From Bacteroidales bacterium (GTDB taxonomy: Bacteria > Bacteroidota > Bacteroidia > Bacteroidales > F082), in contig JAFXLL010000003.1 in the NCBI GenBank assembly GCA_017531225.1, positions 62,001-126,000 on the forward strand: DNA of 64,000 nt, written 5' to 3'. This document shows positions 45,471-52,892 of the stretch, piece by piece. Numbering within the stretch: the first letter of the stretch is position 1; each line of letters starts with the position of its first letter. The position numbers were made by a program, and so were the translations under genes. Below the pieces are notes generated by a model. That model was not told the origin of the DNA and made no database searches. It saw only the letters and a list, made by a program, of their open reading frames with translations.

Positions 45471-45494
45471 GAAGGCTCCCATCAGGAAGCCTTC
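45471..45494 (-). terminator. Terminator of the DUF6266/lysis operon
   Basis: The perfect stem GAAGGCTTCC/GGGAGCCTTC with a 4-nt loop (TGAT) is followed on the minus strand by CTTTTTT (45464-45470). It overlaps the last codons of the lipoprotein gene. Confidence 0.8.
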
Positions 45495-45952
45495 ACCATC
45501 TTTATAATAACTACCATCACGAATGCGAGGATGCCAGCCAAGACGATAACCATGCCCAACAACACCCAAAGGAAGTTGGGCGGTTTCTTGGACGGTGGCG
45601 GCTCCTCGATGACGACTTGCGAATAACGCAAGGTGTCTTCGTAATGGATGGGCTCTTGCTCGGCCTCGTAGGTGACTGTGAGGCTGTCGTTGGTGGCCGT
45701 TGCCGTGAAAGTGCCCTGCTCCGTCTGGATCTTGACGGCTTGGCCGTCAAGCAGCGGAGCCAAGGGCATCACGGCAGAATCGGCCACGGGTGGAAGCGGG
45801 ATGAAGGTGTCGATGGGCTGTGCCTGAACGCTCAGCAGCTCGGGGCATCGCTCGACGATGCGACGGATGCGACGCTGGGCGCGGCGCTTTGCGTCGCAGG
45901 CGCATAGCACCATCGACACCGACAACAGGAAGAGGAAACAGCGTGTCTTCAT
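45482..45952 (-). CDS. Lipoprotein with C-terminal membrane anchor, u-spanin-like
   Basis: 156 residues. The N-terminus MKTRCFLFLLSVSMVLCAC has a lipobox-like LCAC. The middle is about 100 periplasmic residues with a Pro-rich stretch (EEPPPSKKPP). The end is one strong transmembrane helix (FLWVLLGMVIVLAGILAFVM) with a short basic tail. A single chain tethered to the outer membrane by lipid and to the inner membrane by a C-terminal helix is the architecture of phage unimolecular spanins, which fuse the membranes during lysis. No sequence match is claimed. It is the last gene of the minus-strand operon; an endolysin-like gene lies nearby. Confidence 0.6.
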   Translation of the reverse strand: MKTRCFLFLLSVSMVLCACDAKRRAQRRIRRIVERCPELLSVQAQPIDTFIPLPPVADSAVMPLAPLLDGQAVKIQTEQGTFTATATNDSLTVTYEAEQEPIHYEDTLRYSQVVIEEPPPSKKPPNFLWVLLGMVIVLAGILAFVMVVIIKMVKAS

Positions 45953-45956
45953 GGCC

Positions 45957-46211
45957 TTACAGGTTTTCGATCAATTGCTTCAGCTCAGCGTTTTCAAGGG
46001 TGAGTTGTGCGACCTGAGCGGACAGCCCGACGATTTCCTTGCGGGCCTCGGTCAGCTCGGCGTAGACGCGCTTGTTTTCCTCAACCAAGTTGAAGATGGT
46101 CTGCTGCATCTCTCGGATGGTGCGGTTCTGGCGGAGCCGCGTAGCGGCGAGCCAGGAGGCCACACCAGTGACAGGAGCCAGCAACATCGAAATCCATTCA
46201 AACGTGGTCAT
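45957..46211 (-). CDS. Small membrane-anchored coiled-coil protein
   Basis: 84 residues. One N-terminal hydrophobic helix (WISMLLAPVTGVASWLAA) is followed by a basic turn and a heptad-rich coiled coil (EMQQTIFNLVEENKRVYAEL, then SAQVAQLTLENAELKQLI). Its position between the DUF6266 array and the spanin-like gene fits a lysis accessory or holin-like partner, but nothing proves it. The codons for RLRQ overlap a GC palindrome (GCCGCGTAGCGGC) also found in the nuclease gene of the island. Confidence 0.6.
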   Translation of the reverse strand: MTTFEWISMLLAPVTGVASWLAATRLRQNRTIREMQQTIFNLVEENKRVYAELTEARKEIVGLSAQVAQLTLENAELKQLIENL

Positions 46212-46216
46212 GGCTG

Positions 46217-46903
46217 TCAGGATTTGTTGATCTTGCGGCCTACCTTTTCGGCGCGGGTCTTGATGATGAACGAGCCGAAGCCACGGAGATAGACGTTTTC
46301 ACCGGATGCGGCATAAGTGAGGTAGAAGCGGACGGAATCGCCCTCTTCTGCCCAATTGCCGACAGGGATTGTCACGCCCTCACTCGTATCGGTGACATCG
46401 GTGTTGAAGACACCGATTTTGCGCTTGGTGACGTTGTAAGCGACCGCGATGAAGTTGGCCTCGGCAGGCTTACCGATGGCCTCGGCTGCGGCAGCTTCAG
46501 CATAGATGGCCAGAGAGCCATCGATTTCCGAAACGAGGCTTTCGAGCATCGGCGAGTCGATGCGCTCGCCGTTGCCGATGCCCTCCAGTTGTGCCAGGTC
46601 GACGGCCTTCACGTCGTCTGTCACGGCAGCGGCAGCGGCCAGCTGGCGCGTGAGCATGTTACGGCGGGTCATGCCGCGCATGACCGTCGGGAAGAGCGAC
46701 TGCAGCTGCTCGTCGGTGAGTTGGCCGACGAGGCCTTGCAGATCCTTGAAGTAGGCGCGCTGCTGCAGCTGCGCAGCCGTCTTCGGGTTCTTTACGGACT
46801 GGGCAAGCCCACGCATGTAGGCGATGCCGTTCCACGAGGCACCGATGACGGTGCCGACTTTACCTTTGAATCCTCCGAGGATTCCTTGCTTGATTTTTCC
46901 CAT
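46217..46903 (-). CDS. DUF6266 paralogue 1
   Basis: 228 residues. It starts MGKIKQGILGGFKGKVGTVI and continues ASWNGIAYMRGL, the highly conserved block of this array. The middle has LTDEQLQSLFP and a MTRRNMLTRQL stretch; the C-terminal half is beta-rich and the most different of the five copies. Function unknown; DUF6266 proteins are found in Bacteroidetes. It ends five bases before the membrane coiled-coil gene. Position in a lysis-type operon suggests a structural or lysis-linked part of a mobile particle, but this is inference. Confidence 0.75.
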   Translation of the reverse strand: MGKIKQGILGGFKGKVGTVIGASWNGIAYMRGLAQSVKNPKTAAQLQQRAYFKDLQGLVGQLTDEQLQSLFPTVMRGMTRRNMLTRQLAAAAAVTDDVKAVDLAQLEGIGNGERIDSPMLESLVSEIDGSLAIYAEAAAAEAIGKPAEANFIAVAYNVTKRKIGVFNTDVTDTSEGVTIPVGNWAEEGDSVRFYLTYAASGENVYLRGFGSFIIKTRAEKVGRKINKS

Positions 46904-46937
46904 AGCTTTACTTGTTTTTAGGGGTTAGAAAATGAGT

Positions 46938-47621
46938 TTATTTGCCCGTGCGAGGGTTGCGACGCTGACGGGCGGGACGATTGATGACACCCAAGGTGCC
47001 GAAGAAGTGAGGCGCAGTGGTTGCGCCTGTGCTGAGCATGAAGCCGTTGAACTCGCTGGAGCCAATGCCAAAGGCATCGCTTTCAAGGCTGAAGGACTGA
47101 GGGCCGGATGCGCCGACCGTCACTGTGGAATGAACCAGGAAGATCTTCTTCTGAGTGACATTGAACACACAGATGGTCGGGTACTCGTCCGCGTGTTGGC
47201 TGCGCCAATCACTGTCGTCATCCCATGCGATGGTGACAGCGGAACGCGAGGCCGTGATGGTTACATCAGGCAGGTCTGCGGTTGGGGCATTGCCGAGAGA
47301 AATGATGTCGGCCAGGTCGGCATGTTTGCCTTCCTCCGTTTCGATTGGATAGGCTGACAGTTGCTTCGTTAGAAGATTGCGGCGGGACATGCCCTTGACC
47401 GAATTGGGGAACAGGAAAGCCAGCTGCTCATCCGAAAGCTGACCGACGAGTTCCTGGACTTCTTTGAAGAAGGCGCGCTGCTGAAGCTGCGCTGCGGTCT
47501 TCGGGTTCTTGTGGGATTGGGCGAGGCCACGCATGTAGCTGATGCCGTTCCACGAGGCACCGATGACGGTGCCGACTTTACCTCTGAATCCACCGAGGAT
47601 TCCTTGCTTGATTTTTCCCAT
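46938..47621 (-). CDS. DUF6266 paralogue 2
   Basis: 227 residues. Same first 60 residues as its neighbours, then SDEQLAFLFPNSVKGMSRRN and DVTITASRSAVTIAWDD, a beta-sandwich-like strand pair. Its closest relative is paralogue 3: both share the SSVTV-type region VGASGPQSFSL / VGASGVQSFSL. The leader before the ATG (CCCCTAAAACAAGTAAAGCT) is nearly the same as that of paralogue 1, so the duplicated unit included the ribosome-binding region. Function unknown. Confidence 0.75.
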   Translation of the reverse strand: MGKIKQGILGGFRGKVGTVIGASWNGISYMRGLAQSHKNPKTAAQLQQRAFFKEVQELVGQLSDEQLAFLFPNSVKGMSRRNLLTKQLSAYPIETEEGKHADLADIISLGNAPTADLPDVTITASRSAVTIAWDDDSDWRSQHADEYPTICVFNVTQKKIFLVHSTVTVGASGPQSFSLESDAFGIGSSEFNGFMLSTGATTAPHFFGTLGVINRPARQRRNPRTGK

Positions 47622-47648
47622 AGCTTTACTTGTTTTAGGGGTTAGACA

Positions 47649-48323
47649 TTAGTTGTTTTTCTTAGGTGGGCGGGCAGGACGTTCATTCACGCTCAAAGTG
47701 GCGAAACCGACGAGCGGAATCTTGCCGCCAGTGCTAAGCATGAAACCGTTGTACTCGTCGGAGCCGACGCCGAAGGCGTCATGGCTGAGGCTGAAGGATT
47801 GCACACCGGATGCGCCGACCGTCACTGTGGAATGCACGAGGAAGATTTTCTTCTGGGTGACATTGAGCACACAGATGGTCGGGTACTCGTCGCCATGTTG
47901 AGTGCGCCAGTCGTTTTCGGCATCCCATGCGATGGTGACAGTGGAACGCGAAGCGGTGATGGTGACATCGGGCAGGTCGGCAGTTGGAGCGTTGCCCAAA
48001 GAGGTGATGCTGGCCAGGTCGACATGCTTGGAGCCTTCGGCGACAAGCGGGTCGGCAGACAGCTGCTTTACCAGAAGGTTACGACGGGACATGCCCTTGG
48101 CTGAGTTGGGGAAAAGGAAAACCAGTTGCTCATAGCTCAGCTGGCCAACGAGATCCTGGACTTCCCTGAAGAAGTCACGCTGCACCAATTGGGCAGCGGA
48201 TTTGCGGTCTTTTGTGGATTGTGGAAGGCCGCGCATGTAGGCGATGCCGTTCCATGAGGAGCCGATGACGGTTCCCACTTTTCCTTTGAATCCTCCGAGG
48301 ATTCCTTGCTTGATTTTTCCCAT
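47649..48323 (-). CDS. DUF6266 paralogue 3
   Basis: 224 residues. MGKIKQGILGGFKGKVGTVI then GSSWNGIAYMRGLPQSTKD. Shares NAPTADLPDVTITASRS with paralogue 2 and KIPLVGFATL with paralogue 5 (KIPLVGFGTM), a mosaic of similarities that suggests recombination among copies. Ends ERPARPPKKNN. Function unknown. Confidence 0.75.
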   Translation of the reverse strand: MGKIKQGILGGFKGKVGTVIGSSWNGIAYMRGLPQSTKDRKSAAQLVQRDFFREVQDLVGQLSYEQLVFLFPNSAKGMSRRNLLVKQLSADPLVAEGSKHVDLASITSLGNAPTADLPDVTITASRSTVTIAWDAENDWRTQHGDEYPTICVLNVTQKKIFLVHSTVTVGASGVQSFSLSHDAFGVGSDEYNGFMLSTGGKIPLVGFATLSVNERPARPPKKNN

Positions 48324-48338
48324 GGTTTTTTACGATTT

Positions 48339-49112
48339 TTAAGGTTGGTTTTCTGACGTTTTAGCTTGCGAACTTGGTAGGGACTTGGTAGGGACTTGGT
48401 CAGGACCGGAATCGGGCTGTTTCTCGTCCTTTTCGTCCTTTGTTTTCTTGGGTGGCTTTTCGGGTCGTTTGGTGACTGACATAGTGCCGAATCCGACCTT
48501 TGAACGGCCTTGGCTTGTGACAAACATGAAGCCTGAGAACTCGTCGCGCTCTCGCCCGTAGGGTTTGAGGTCGACCGCAAAGGATTGCTTGCCTGAGGCT
48601 CCCAGCGGTACGCTGGAGCCGATGAGGAAGAGCCGCTGCTGCGTGGCATTGGCCACCAAGATGACGGGGTAATCGTCGGGATGCTGGTCCCGATAGTAGG
48701 TCACAGCCTCCCAAGAGATTTGCAGATCATCACGGTTGACAGCGACGGCGACCGCAGGAAGGGCGGTCGTCGGAGCGTTGCCAAGGGTGCTGAGGCTGTC
48801 GAGGTCAACGGTCTTGGACTTGCCGACGAAGGCGGCAAGCTCCGAGAGCTGCTTGACCAAAAGGTTACGGCGCGACATGCCTTTGGGCTTGTTCGGGTAG
48901 ATGAACTTTAGATCCTCGTTGGAGAGGGACATGGAGAGAGTGACAAGCTCCTTGAAATAGCCTTGCTGCATCTTTTGTTTGCCCGACTTGCCGCCTTTCC
49001 TTGTAGACTGCGGAAGTGCTTTTATGTAGAAGATGCCATTCCAATAAGAGCCGACCACGGTGCCGACTTTGCCCCTGAATCCTCCGAGGATGCCTTGCTT
49101 GATTTTTCCCAT
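48339..49112 (-). CDS. DUF6266 paralogue 4, with extended tail
   Basis: About 257 residues; the start was set at the Met of MGKIKQGILGGFRGKVGTVV to match the paralogues, eight codons inside the open frame. It is the most diverged in the first half (SYWNGIFYIKALPQSTRKGG) and carries an extra C-terminal tail of about 40 charged residues (PKKTKDEKDEKQ...) not seen in the others. It keeps the MSRRNLLVKQL block. Function unknown. Confidence 0.75.
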   Translation of the reverse strand: MGKIKQGILGGFRGKVGTVVGSYWNGIFYIKALPQSTRKGGKSGKQKMQQGYFKELVTLSMSLSNEDLKFIYPNKPKGMSRRNLLVKQLSELAAFVGKSKTVDLDSLSTLGNAPTTALPAVAVAVNRDDLQISWEAVTYYRDQHPDDYPVILVANATQQRLFLIGSSVPLGASGKQSFAVDLKPYGRERDEFSGFMFVTSQGRSKVGFGTMSVTKRPEKPPKKTKDEKDEKQPDSGPDQVPTKSLPSSQAKTSENQP

Positions 49113-49183
49113 TGCTTTACGTTTTAGCGTTTTCAAAAAAAGCCGCCCGAAGGGACGGCTTTTGACGTATGGCCAAAGATGGT

Positions 49184-49855
49184 TTAGTCGCGCTTCTTGG
49201 GTCTGGCGGGACGCTTGGCGACGCCCATCGTACCGAAGCCCACAAGCGGGATTTTGGAGCCGGAGAGCATCATGTAGCCGCTGAAGGTGTCGCCTTCCTC
49301 GCCGTAGGCGGCCAGGCCGACATTGAAAGACACTTCACCAGTGTTGCCGAGGGCAGCGGTGGAGTTGACCAGGAAGACCTTCTTCTTGGTGACGTTGGCC
49401 ACGAATACCGTCGGGTATTCGTCGGCAGCTTCGGCACGGTTGACCGTGTCGCCATCCCAAGAGATGGTCAGGTTCTCGCCTGCGGCGGTGATGCTGACTT
49501 CAGGCAGCTCAGCCGTCGGGGCGTTGCCGAGGGAATTGATGTTGCCCAGGTCGACGCTCTTGACGTCGCCATCGACGGCGGCGACAGCGGTGAGCTGCTT
49601 GACAAGGGCGTTGTGGCGGGTCATGCCGCTGGGAGCCGTCGGGAACAGGAAGGCCAGCTGCTCTCTGGAGAGTTGGCCAACGATGTCGAGGACTTCCCTG
49701 AAGAAGCCGCGCTGCTTGGTTTGGGCTGCGGTCTTCGGGTTCTTGTGGGACTGGGCGAGGCCACGCATGTAGGCGATGCCGTTCCACGAGGAACCGATGA
49801 CGGTTCCGACTTTACCTTTGAATCCACCGAGGATTCCTTGCTTGATTTTACCCAT
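49184..49855 (-). CDS. DUF6266 paralogue 5, first gene of the operon
   Basis: 223 residues. Starts MGKIKQGILGGFKGKVGTVI, then GSSWNGIAYMRGLAQSHKNP. Contains LSREQLAFLFPTAPSGMTRH, NAPTAELPEVSITAAGENLT and KIPLVGFGTMGVAKRPARP. Being nearest to the promoter box at 49988-49995 it is probably the most transcribed of the five. Function unknown. Confidence 0.75.
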   Translation of the reverse strand: MGKIKQGILGGFKGKVGTVIGSSWNGIAYMRGLAQSHKNPKTAAQTKQRGFFREVLDIVGQLSREQLAFLFPTAPSGMTRHNALVKQLTAVAAVDGDVKSVDLGNINSLGNAPTAELPEVSITAAGENLTISWDGDTVNRAEAADEYPTVFVANVTKKKVFLVNSTAALGNTGEVSFNVGLAAYGEEGDTFSGYMMLSGSKIPLVGFGTMGVAKRPARPKKRD

Positions 49856-49987
49856 GATTTGTAAGTTTTTAGGGGTTAATGAATAGGTGAATTACAGACC
49901 GTCGCCGTCATGGGCTGCGCAGCAGATCATAATCTTTATATTGTTTTTGGAGTGCGGCGTTTCATGCCTTTTTTGACGACAGCAGGG

Positions 49988-49995
49988 CAAAGATA
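49988..49995 (-). promoter_or_regulatory. -7 box of the DUF6266 operon
   Basis: The minus strand reads TATCTTTG about 130 nt before the first DUF6266 start, leaving a long leader. It diverges from the nuclease promoter at 50083-50090. Confidence 0.5.
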
Positions 49996-50028
49996 GAAGA
50001 AAAGGGAAAAAAACGAGCTTAGTCGACT

Positions 50029-50058
50029 GATTTTGACCGATTTTGACCGATTTTGACC
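50029..50058. repeat. Three perfect 10-bp tandem repeats between divergent promoters
   Basis: GATTTTGACC occurs at 50029-50038, 50039-50048 and 50049-50058 with no gap. Ten base pairs is close to one helical turn, so three protein copies would line up on one face. It lies about 35 and 25 nt from the two flanking -7 boxes. Probably an operator controlling both arms of the island. Confidence 0.6.
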
Positions 50059-50082
50059 TTTTCATTTGAAGAATTTTTGTAA

Positions 50083-50090
50083 TATTTTTG
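50083..50090 (+). promoter_or_regulatory. -7 box of the nuclease/endolysin pair
   Basis: TATTTTTG, 25 nt before the ATG at 50115. An in-frame Met codon at 50088 would overlap this box, so 50115 is the start. Confidence 0.5.
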
Positions 50091-50114
50091 CAGGGAACTC
50101 AAAACAATAGGATT

Positions 50115-50735
50115 ATGAAGAAATTTTTGATGTTGGCGGCTGCGCTTCTTATGCTTTTTTGCAGTTGCCAGAACGAAGTGAGAGAAAGCAGACCGCCTGC
50201 GGGCGGGAGCCGCGTAGCGGCGAACGTGACAAAGTGCCTTTCAGGAAGTGACACCGTCGGTGTCATGCTAAAGGTGGAGCGCATCATCGATGGCGACACC
50301 TTTGAAGGGCATGTGATACAGAACCCCAAGACGGCCTACAATCCGGGCGTGAATCCTTGGATGGTGCAGCTGACCAAGATTGTGGTCCGCATCACTGGCA
50401 TCGACGCGCCTGAACGCGGGCAGTTCTACGGGGATGTGGCCACGTTGCACCTGCAGTGGCTCATCAGCGGGAAGGCCGTAGGTCTGAAGCTGAAGCAAAA
50501 AGATATGTACGGGCGATGGATAGCGACGGCGTACTACGACGGCGCAGACATCGGCGCGGAAATGCTGAAGGAGGGTTTAGCCTGGCATTATAAGGAAGTC
50601 GACGGCAATCCCTTATACGCTCAGCTGGAAGCTGAGGCGAAGCTGGCCGGATTGGGTTTGTGGTGCGATGACAGAGCCGTTCCCCCTTGGGAATGGCGAA
50701 GGATGAGCAAGTTTGAGCGTGACGCTTACAGATAA
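50115..50735 (+). CDS. Thermonuclease-family (SNase) lipoprotein
   Basis: About 206 residues. MKKFLMLAAALLMLFCSC is a lipoprotein signal. The SNase fold follows: VERIIDGDTFEG (calcium Asp), VVRITGIDAPERGQ (Arg and Glu of the active site) and MYGRWIATAYYDG (second Arg), then LAWHYKEV. It cuts DNA or RNA outside the cytoplasm. The segment SRPPAGGSRVAANV is encoded by GC-rich palindromic DNA that looks like an in-frame repeat insertion between signal and domain. It is the first gene of a two-gene plus-strand unit with the M15 peptidase. Confidence 0.88.
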   Translation: MKKFLMLAAALLMLFCSCQNEVRESRPPAGGSRVAANVTKCLSGSDTVGVMLKVERIIDGDTFEGHVIQNPKTAYNPGVNPWMVQLTKIVVRITGIDAPERGQFYGDVATLHLQWLISGKAVGLKLKQKDMYGRWIATAYYDGADIGAEMLKEGLAWHYKEVDGNPLYAQLEAEAKLAGLGLWCDDRAVPPWEWRRMSKFERDAYR

Positions 50736-50743
50736 GGAGGTGA
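50734..50743 (+). promoter_or_regulatory. Near-perfect Shine-Dalgarno site of the M15 peptidase gene
   Basis: AAGGAGGTGA lies directly after the nuclease stop and six bases (from the AGGAGG core) before the ATG at 50747. Such strong sites are rare among the genes of this window and suggest the pair came from another source or needs high expression. Confidence 0.7.
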
Positions 50744-50746
50744 GAG

Positions 50747-51109
50747 ATGGAACTATCAAAGTTGTCAATGGAACGGCTGGAAGGCGTCGATGAACGCCTG
50801 AAGGCCATCGTGATAGAGTGCGCTGCTCGATGCCCTTACCCTTTCAACGTGTCGGAAGGGCTGCGAACAAAGGAGCAGCAGCGCGAGTATGTGAGGCAGG
50901 GCAAGTCACGGACGATGAACAGCAAGCACCTCACAGGGAAAGCGGTTGACCTGTACCCGCTGACGATGAATCGGAAGCAGGTGGACTGGTCCAGGTTTGA
51001 GGAGTTGGCCGACCTGATGTTTCAGGTGGCCAGAGACCAGGACACTGAAATCGTCTGGGGTGGCCATTGGAAGACGTTCGTCGACAAGTGCCATTTTGAG
51101 CTGAAATAG
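50747..51109 (+). CDS. M15-family peptidase, endolysin-like
   Basis: 120 residues, a bare catalytic domain of the D-Ala/L-Ala-D-Glu peptidase type (VanY/M15C). Zinc ligands are in SKHLTGKAVDLYP (His, Asp) and DKCHFEL (His), and the fold opens FNVSEGLRTKEQQREYVRQG. Phage endolysins of this size cut peptidoglycan stem peptides. No signal peptide, so release would depend on a holin or the spanin-like system across the divergent operon. Starts 11 nt after the nuclease stop behind an exceptional Shine-Dalgarno. Confidence 0.9.
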   Translation: MELSKLSMERLEGVDERLKAIVIECAARCPYPFNVSEGLRTKEQQREYVRQGKSRTMNSKHLTGKAVDLYPLTMNRKQVDWSRFEELADLMFQVARDQDTEIVWGGHWKTFVDKCHFELK

Positions 51110-51154
51110 ACGGAGTCATCATCAACAAATACATTTTTTTCATTTTTTTCTGGG

Positions 51155-51190
51155 AAGCCCTTACCGTGATGACGGTGGAGGGCTTTTCTA
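51155..51190 (+). terminator. Terminator after the M15 peptidase gene
   Basis: AAGCCCT/AGGGCTT and ACCGT/ACGGT form a nested stem around GATG, followed by TTTTCTATTTCTTC. It lies about 45 nt after the stop codon. Confidence 0.75.
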
Positions 51191-51255
51191 TTTCTTCTCT
51201 CTGAAAAAAATGAGACGATTGCGCCTTTGTACAAAAACGAGGTGGTTAAAAAAGC

Positions 51256-51316
51256 AAGTTCCCTAACGGCAAGCGGAGACCCGCGATAGCGGGGCGGAGT
51301 TTATTTAGGGACTTGG
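51256..51316. repeat. Rod hairpin in the non-coding zone
   Basis: CAAGTTCCCTAA (51256-51267) pairs with TTTAGGGACTTG (51305-51316) with one bulge, and CCCGC (51281-51285) pairs with GCGGG (51290-51294) across GATA inside. It opens the 3-kb zone that has no convincing gene. Confidence 0.55.
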
Positions 51317-51381
51317 CATTTTTTAAGCACCGTACCCATAGAATGAGATATTAAGCCTTTACGACAAACTCATTTCCCTAT

Positions 51382-51690
51382 TTCAGGGTGGTGGCGGGGA
51401 CGATGGTGGTACGGAGCGGAGCGATACCTTTCCGAACTTTCGATTTAGGGTGGCGGTTGGGGACGATGGTGGTACGGAGCGAAGCGACAGCGGAGCGACA
51501 CCTTTCCGAACTCTTAATTTAGGGTGGCGGTTGGGGACGATGGTGGTACCAGAGCGAAGCGATAGCGGAGCGACACCTTTCCGAACTCTCGATTTAGGGC
51601 GGTGGTTGGGGACGACGGTGGTACCAGAGCGAAGCGGTAGCGGAGCGACCTGTTCCAAATTTAGGGGTGGTGGTCGGGGGTGACGGCGGC
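51382..51690. repeat. Tandem repeat, about 75-bp units, four and a half copies
   Basis: Units start with TTAGGG-like boundaries near 51382, 51445, 51519, 51594 and 51661 and share GGGGACGATGGTGGTAC, GAGCGAAGCG and CCTTTCCGAACTC. Units 2 and 3 are 74-75 bp; the first and fourth are shortened. Because most units are near a multiple of three, an ORF runs through on the minus strand with a 25-residue repeat, but its Arg/Pro/Ser composition looks incidental. Confidence 0.75.
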
Positions 51691-52422
51691 ATTGCCTGCG
51701 CGTTGGGAAAAACCGAAAGGGGGAAAAGCGCCTGCGGCCCAATCACGCGGGAGTTTCAGCAGAACGACAAACACTGCGCCCAAGAACTACGACTGCGATG
51801 AGAACGACTGCGCCCCGTTCGCGCCGGGGAGCCCGACCCGCCCGACAGGAGTCCGCGCACGGTTTCAATCCGAAGCGGCGGCGGGCGTGCCTTTTGCGGC
51901 GGCGCACCCGAAGAGGCAGGCACCAGTATGGCCATCGCGGGGAGAGGTGGCAACGATGAGGGGGCGAAACACGATGCGCTTTAGCGCTCCGACAAGGGAA
52001 CCGCCGGGCGGGCGACCAAGCAGGGGCGCAAAACTAAAGGGGCGCGGCTGCACCCGACAAAAAGTTGCGAGGAACGAGAACCGCTTAGGGGGTACGGGGG
52101 CGGCCAAGAAAGCCCCGAGCGAGCAAGGAGCCACGAAAGCGGCTGGCCTTGGAGCCGCTGACGCTCGTCTGGAGCCGCGCCAGTGGAGCGCAGCGGAACG
52201 AGTGTCGCGGGACAGACGAAGGAAGCGGCGGTGTTGCGCAAGGGCGCTGATGAAAGCAAAAGCGCACGGAGCTTGCGGAGCTCAGCATTTTGTTTTCATC
52301 AACGCTCGTTATACCCTTGCGCACACCAAGGCAGGCGCAAGAAGCGGCGACACAGGGAACACCGATTTCCCCCTCGGTTTTTTATTGGGTGGGTTGTGCG
52401 GTGGCAAAGATGCTTTACAATC
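51691..52422. other. GC-rich region without a supportable gene
   Basis: The DNA is far richer in G+C than its surroundings. Open frames exist on both strands (one of about 250 codons on the plus strand), but all have Arg/Ala/Gly-rich, low-information sequence and no family motif, as expected when GC-rich non-coding DNA lacks stops. I see no promoter. It precedes the duplicated structured element. Confidence 0.5.
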
Positions 52423-52829
52423 CGTTAAAGCCTAAAGATAGTAGTTGAGTCAGCCGCTGGCGGGGTTTTTGCCCATCATCAAGCCTAAGAATGTGGGTAA
52501 GGCGCGACGGCCTTTCATTAGATTTCCATAGAAGCAGGGACTTTCAAATAACCATTTGGCCGCTCTGGGCAAGTGTCTCAGCGGAGCAAGGGCCAAAAGA
52601 AAAAATGATGAAGCCCGCGACCGCGAGACTCTTGCCCAGGGCGATTTAGAAGTAGAGGCTGGCCGTCGCGCGGGCTGGGCGGCATTATTGACGGGCAAAA
52701 AGTTGACACGAGGAACGAAGGGGCAACTTTTTGAACGGCAACATTGCCGAACAGCATTGGGGAGGCAGGGTTAAAGCCCAAGCTATGCAAAAACCATGAC
52801 AGCGGCGGCTTGGTCGGTATAAGTTAATA
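52423..52829 (+). ncRNA. Structured 0.4-kb element, copy 1
   Basis: Closing stem GCCGCTG (52453-52459)/CAGCGGC (52800-52806). Long-range 11-bp stem GCGCGACGGCC (52502-52512)/GGCCGTCGCGC (52661-52671). Inside it CTGGGCAAG-T-GTCTC (52565-52579) pairs with GAGAC-T-CTTGCCCAG (52625-52639). A terminal hairpin CAAAAAGTTG (52696-52705)/CAACTTTTTG (52724-52733) carries an 18-nt loop containing GAGGAACGA. Comparison with copy 2 shows compensatory changes, so the conserved feature is the fold. The strand is assigned arbitrarily from downstream direction. Not matched to a known class. Confidence 0.55.
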
Positions 52830-52892
52830 GTTGGTTTTTTTGTACTGACGTGCTTTCGTCCTTTCGTGCTAACGACATGAGGTTTTCAAGTG

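Noticed and set aside
45156-45569. A 137-codon minus-strand gene overlapping the spanin-like gene
   Set aside because: It runs through the terminator and rod hairpin, has no motif, and overlaps a better supported gene.
46217-49855. Diversity-generating retroelement acting on the DUF6266 genes
   Set aside because: No reverse transcriptase or template repeat is seen, and the differences are block-like rather than limited to adenines.
51680-52435. A 251-codon plus-strand gene
   Set aside because: Low-information Arg/Ala/Gly composition, no family motif, no promoter or ribosome site; explained by GC-rich DNA lacking stop codons.
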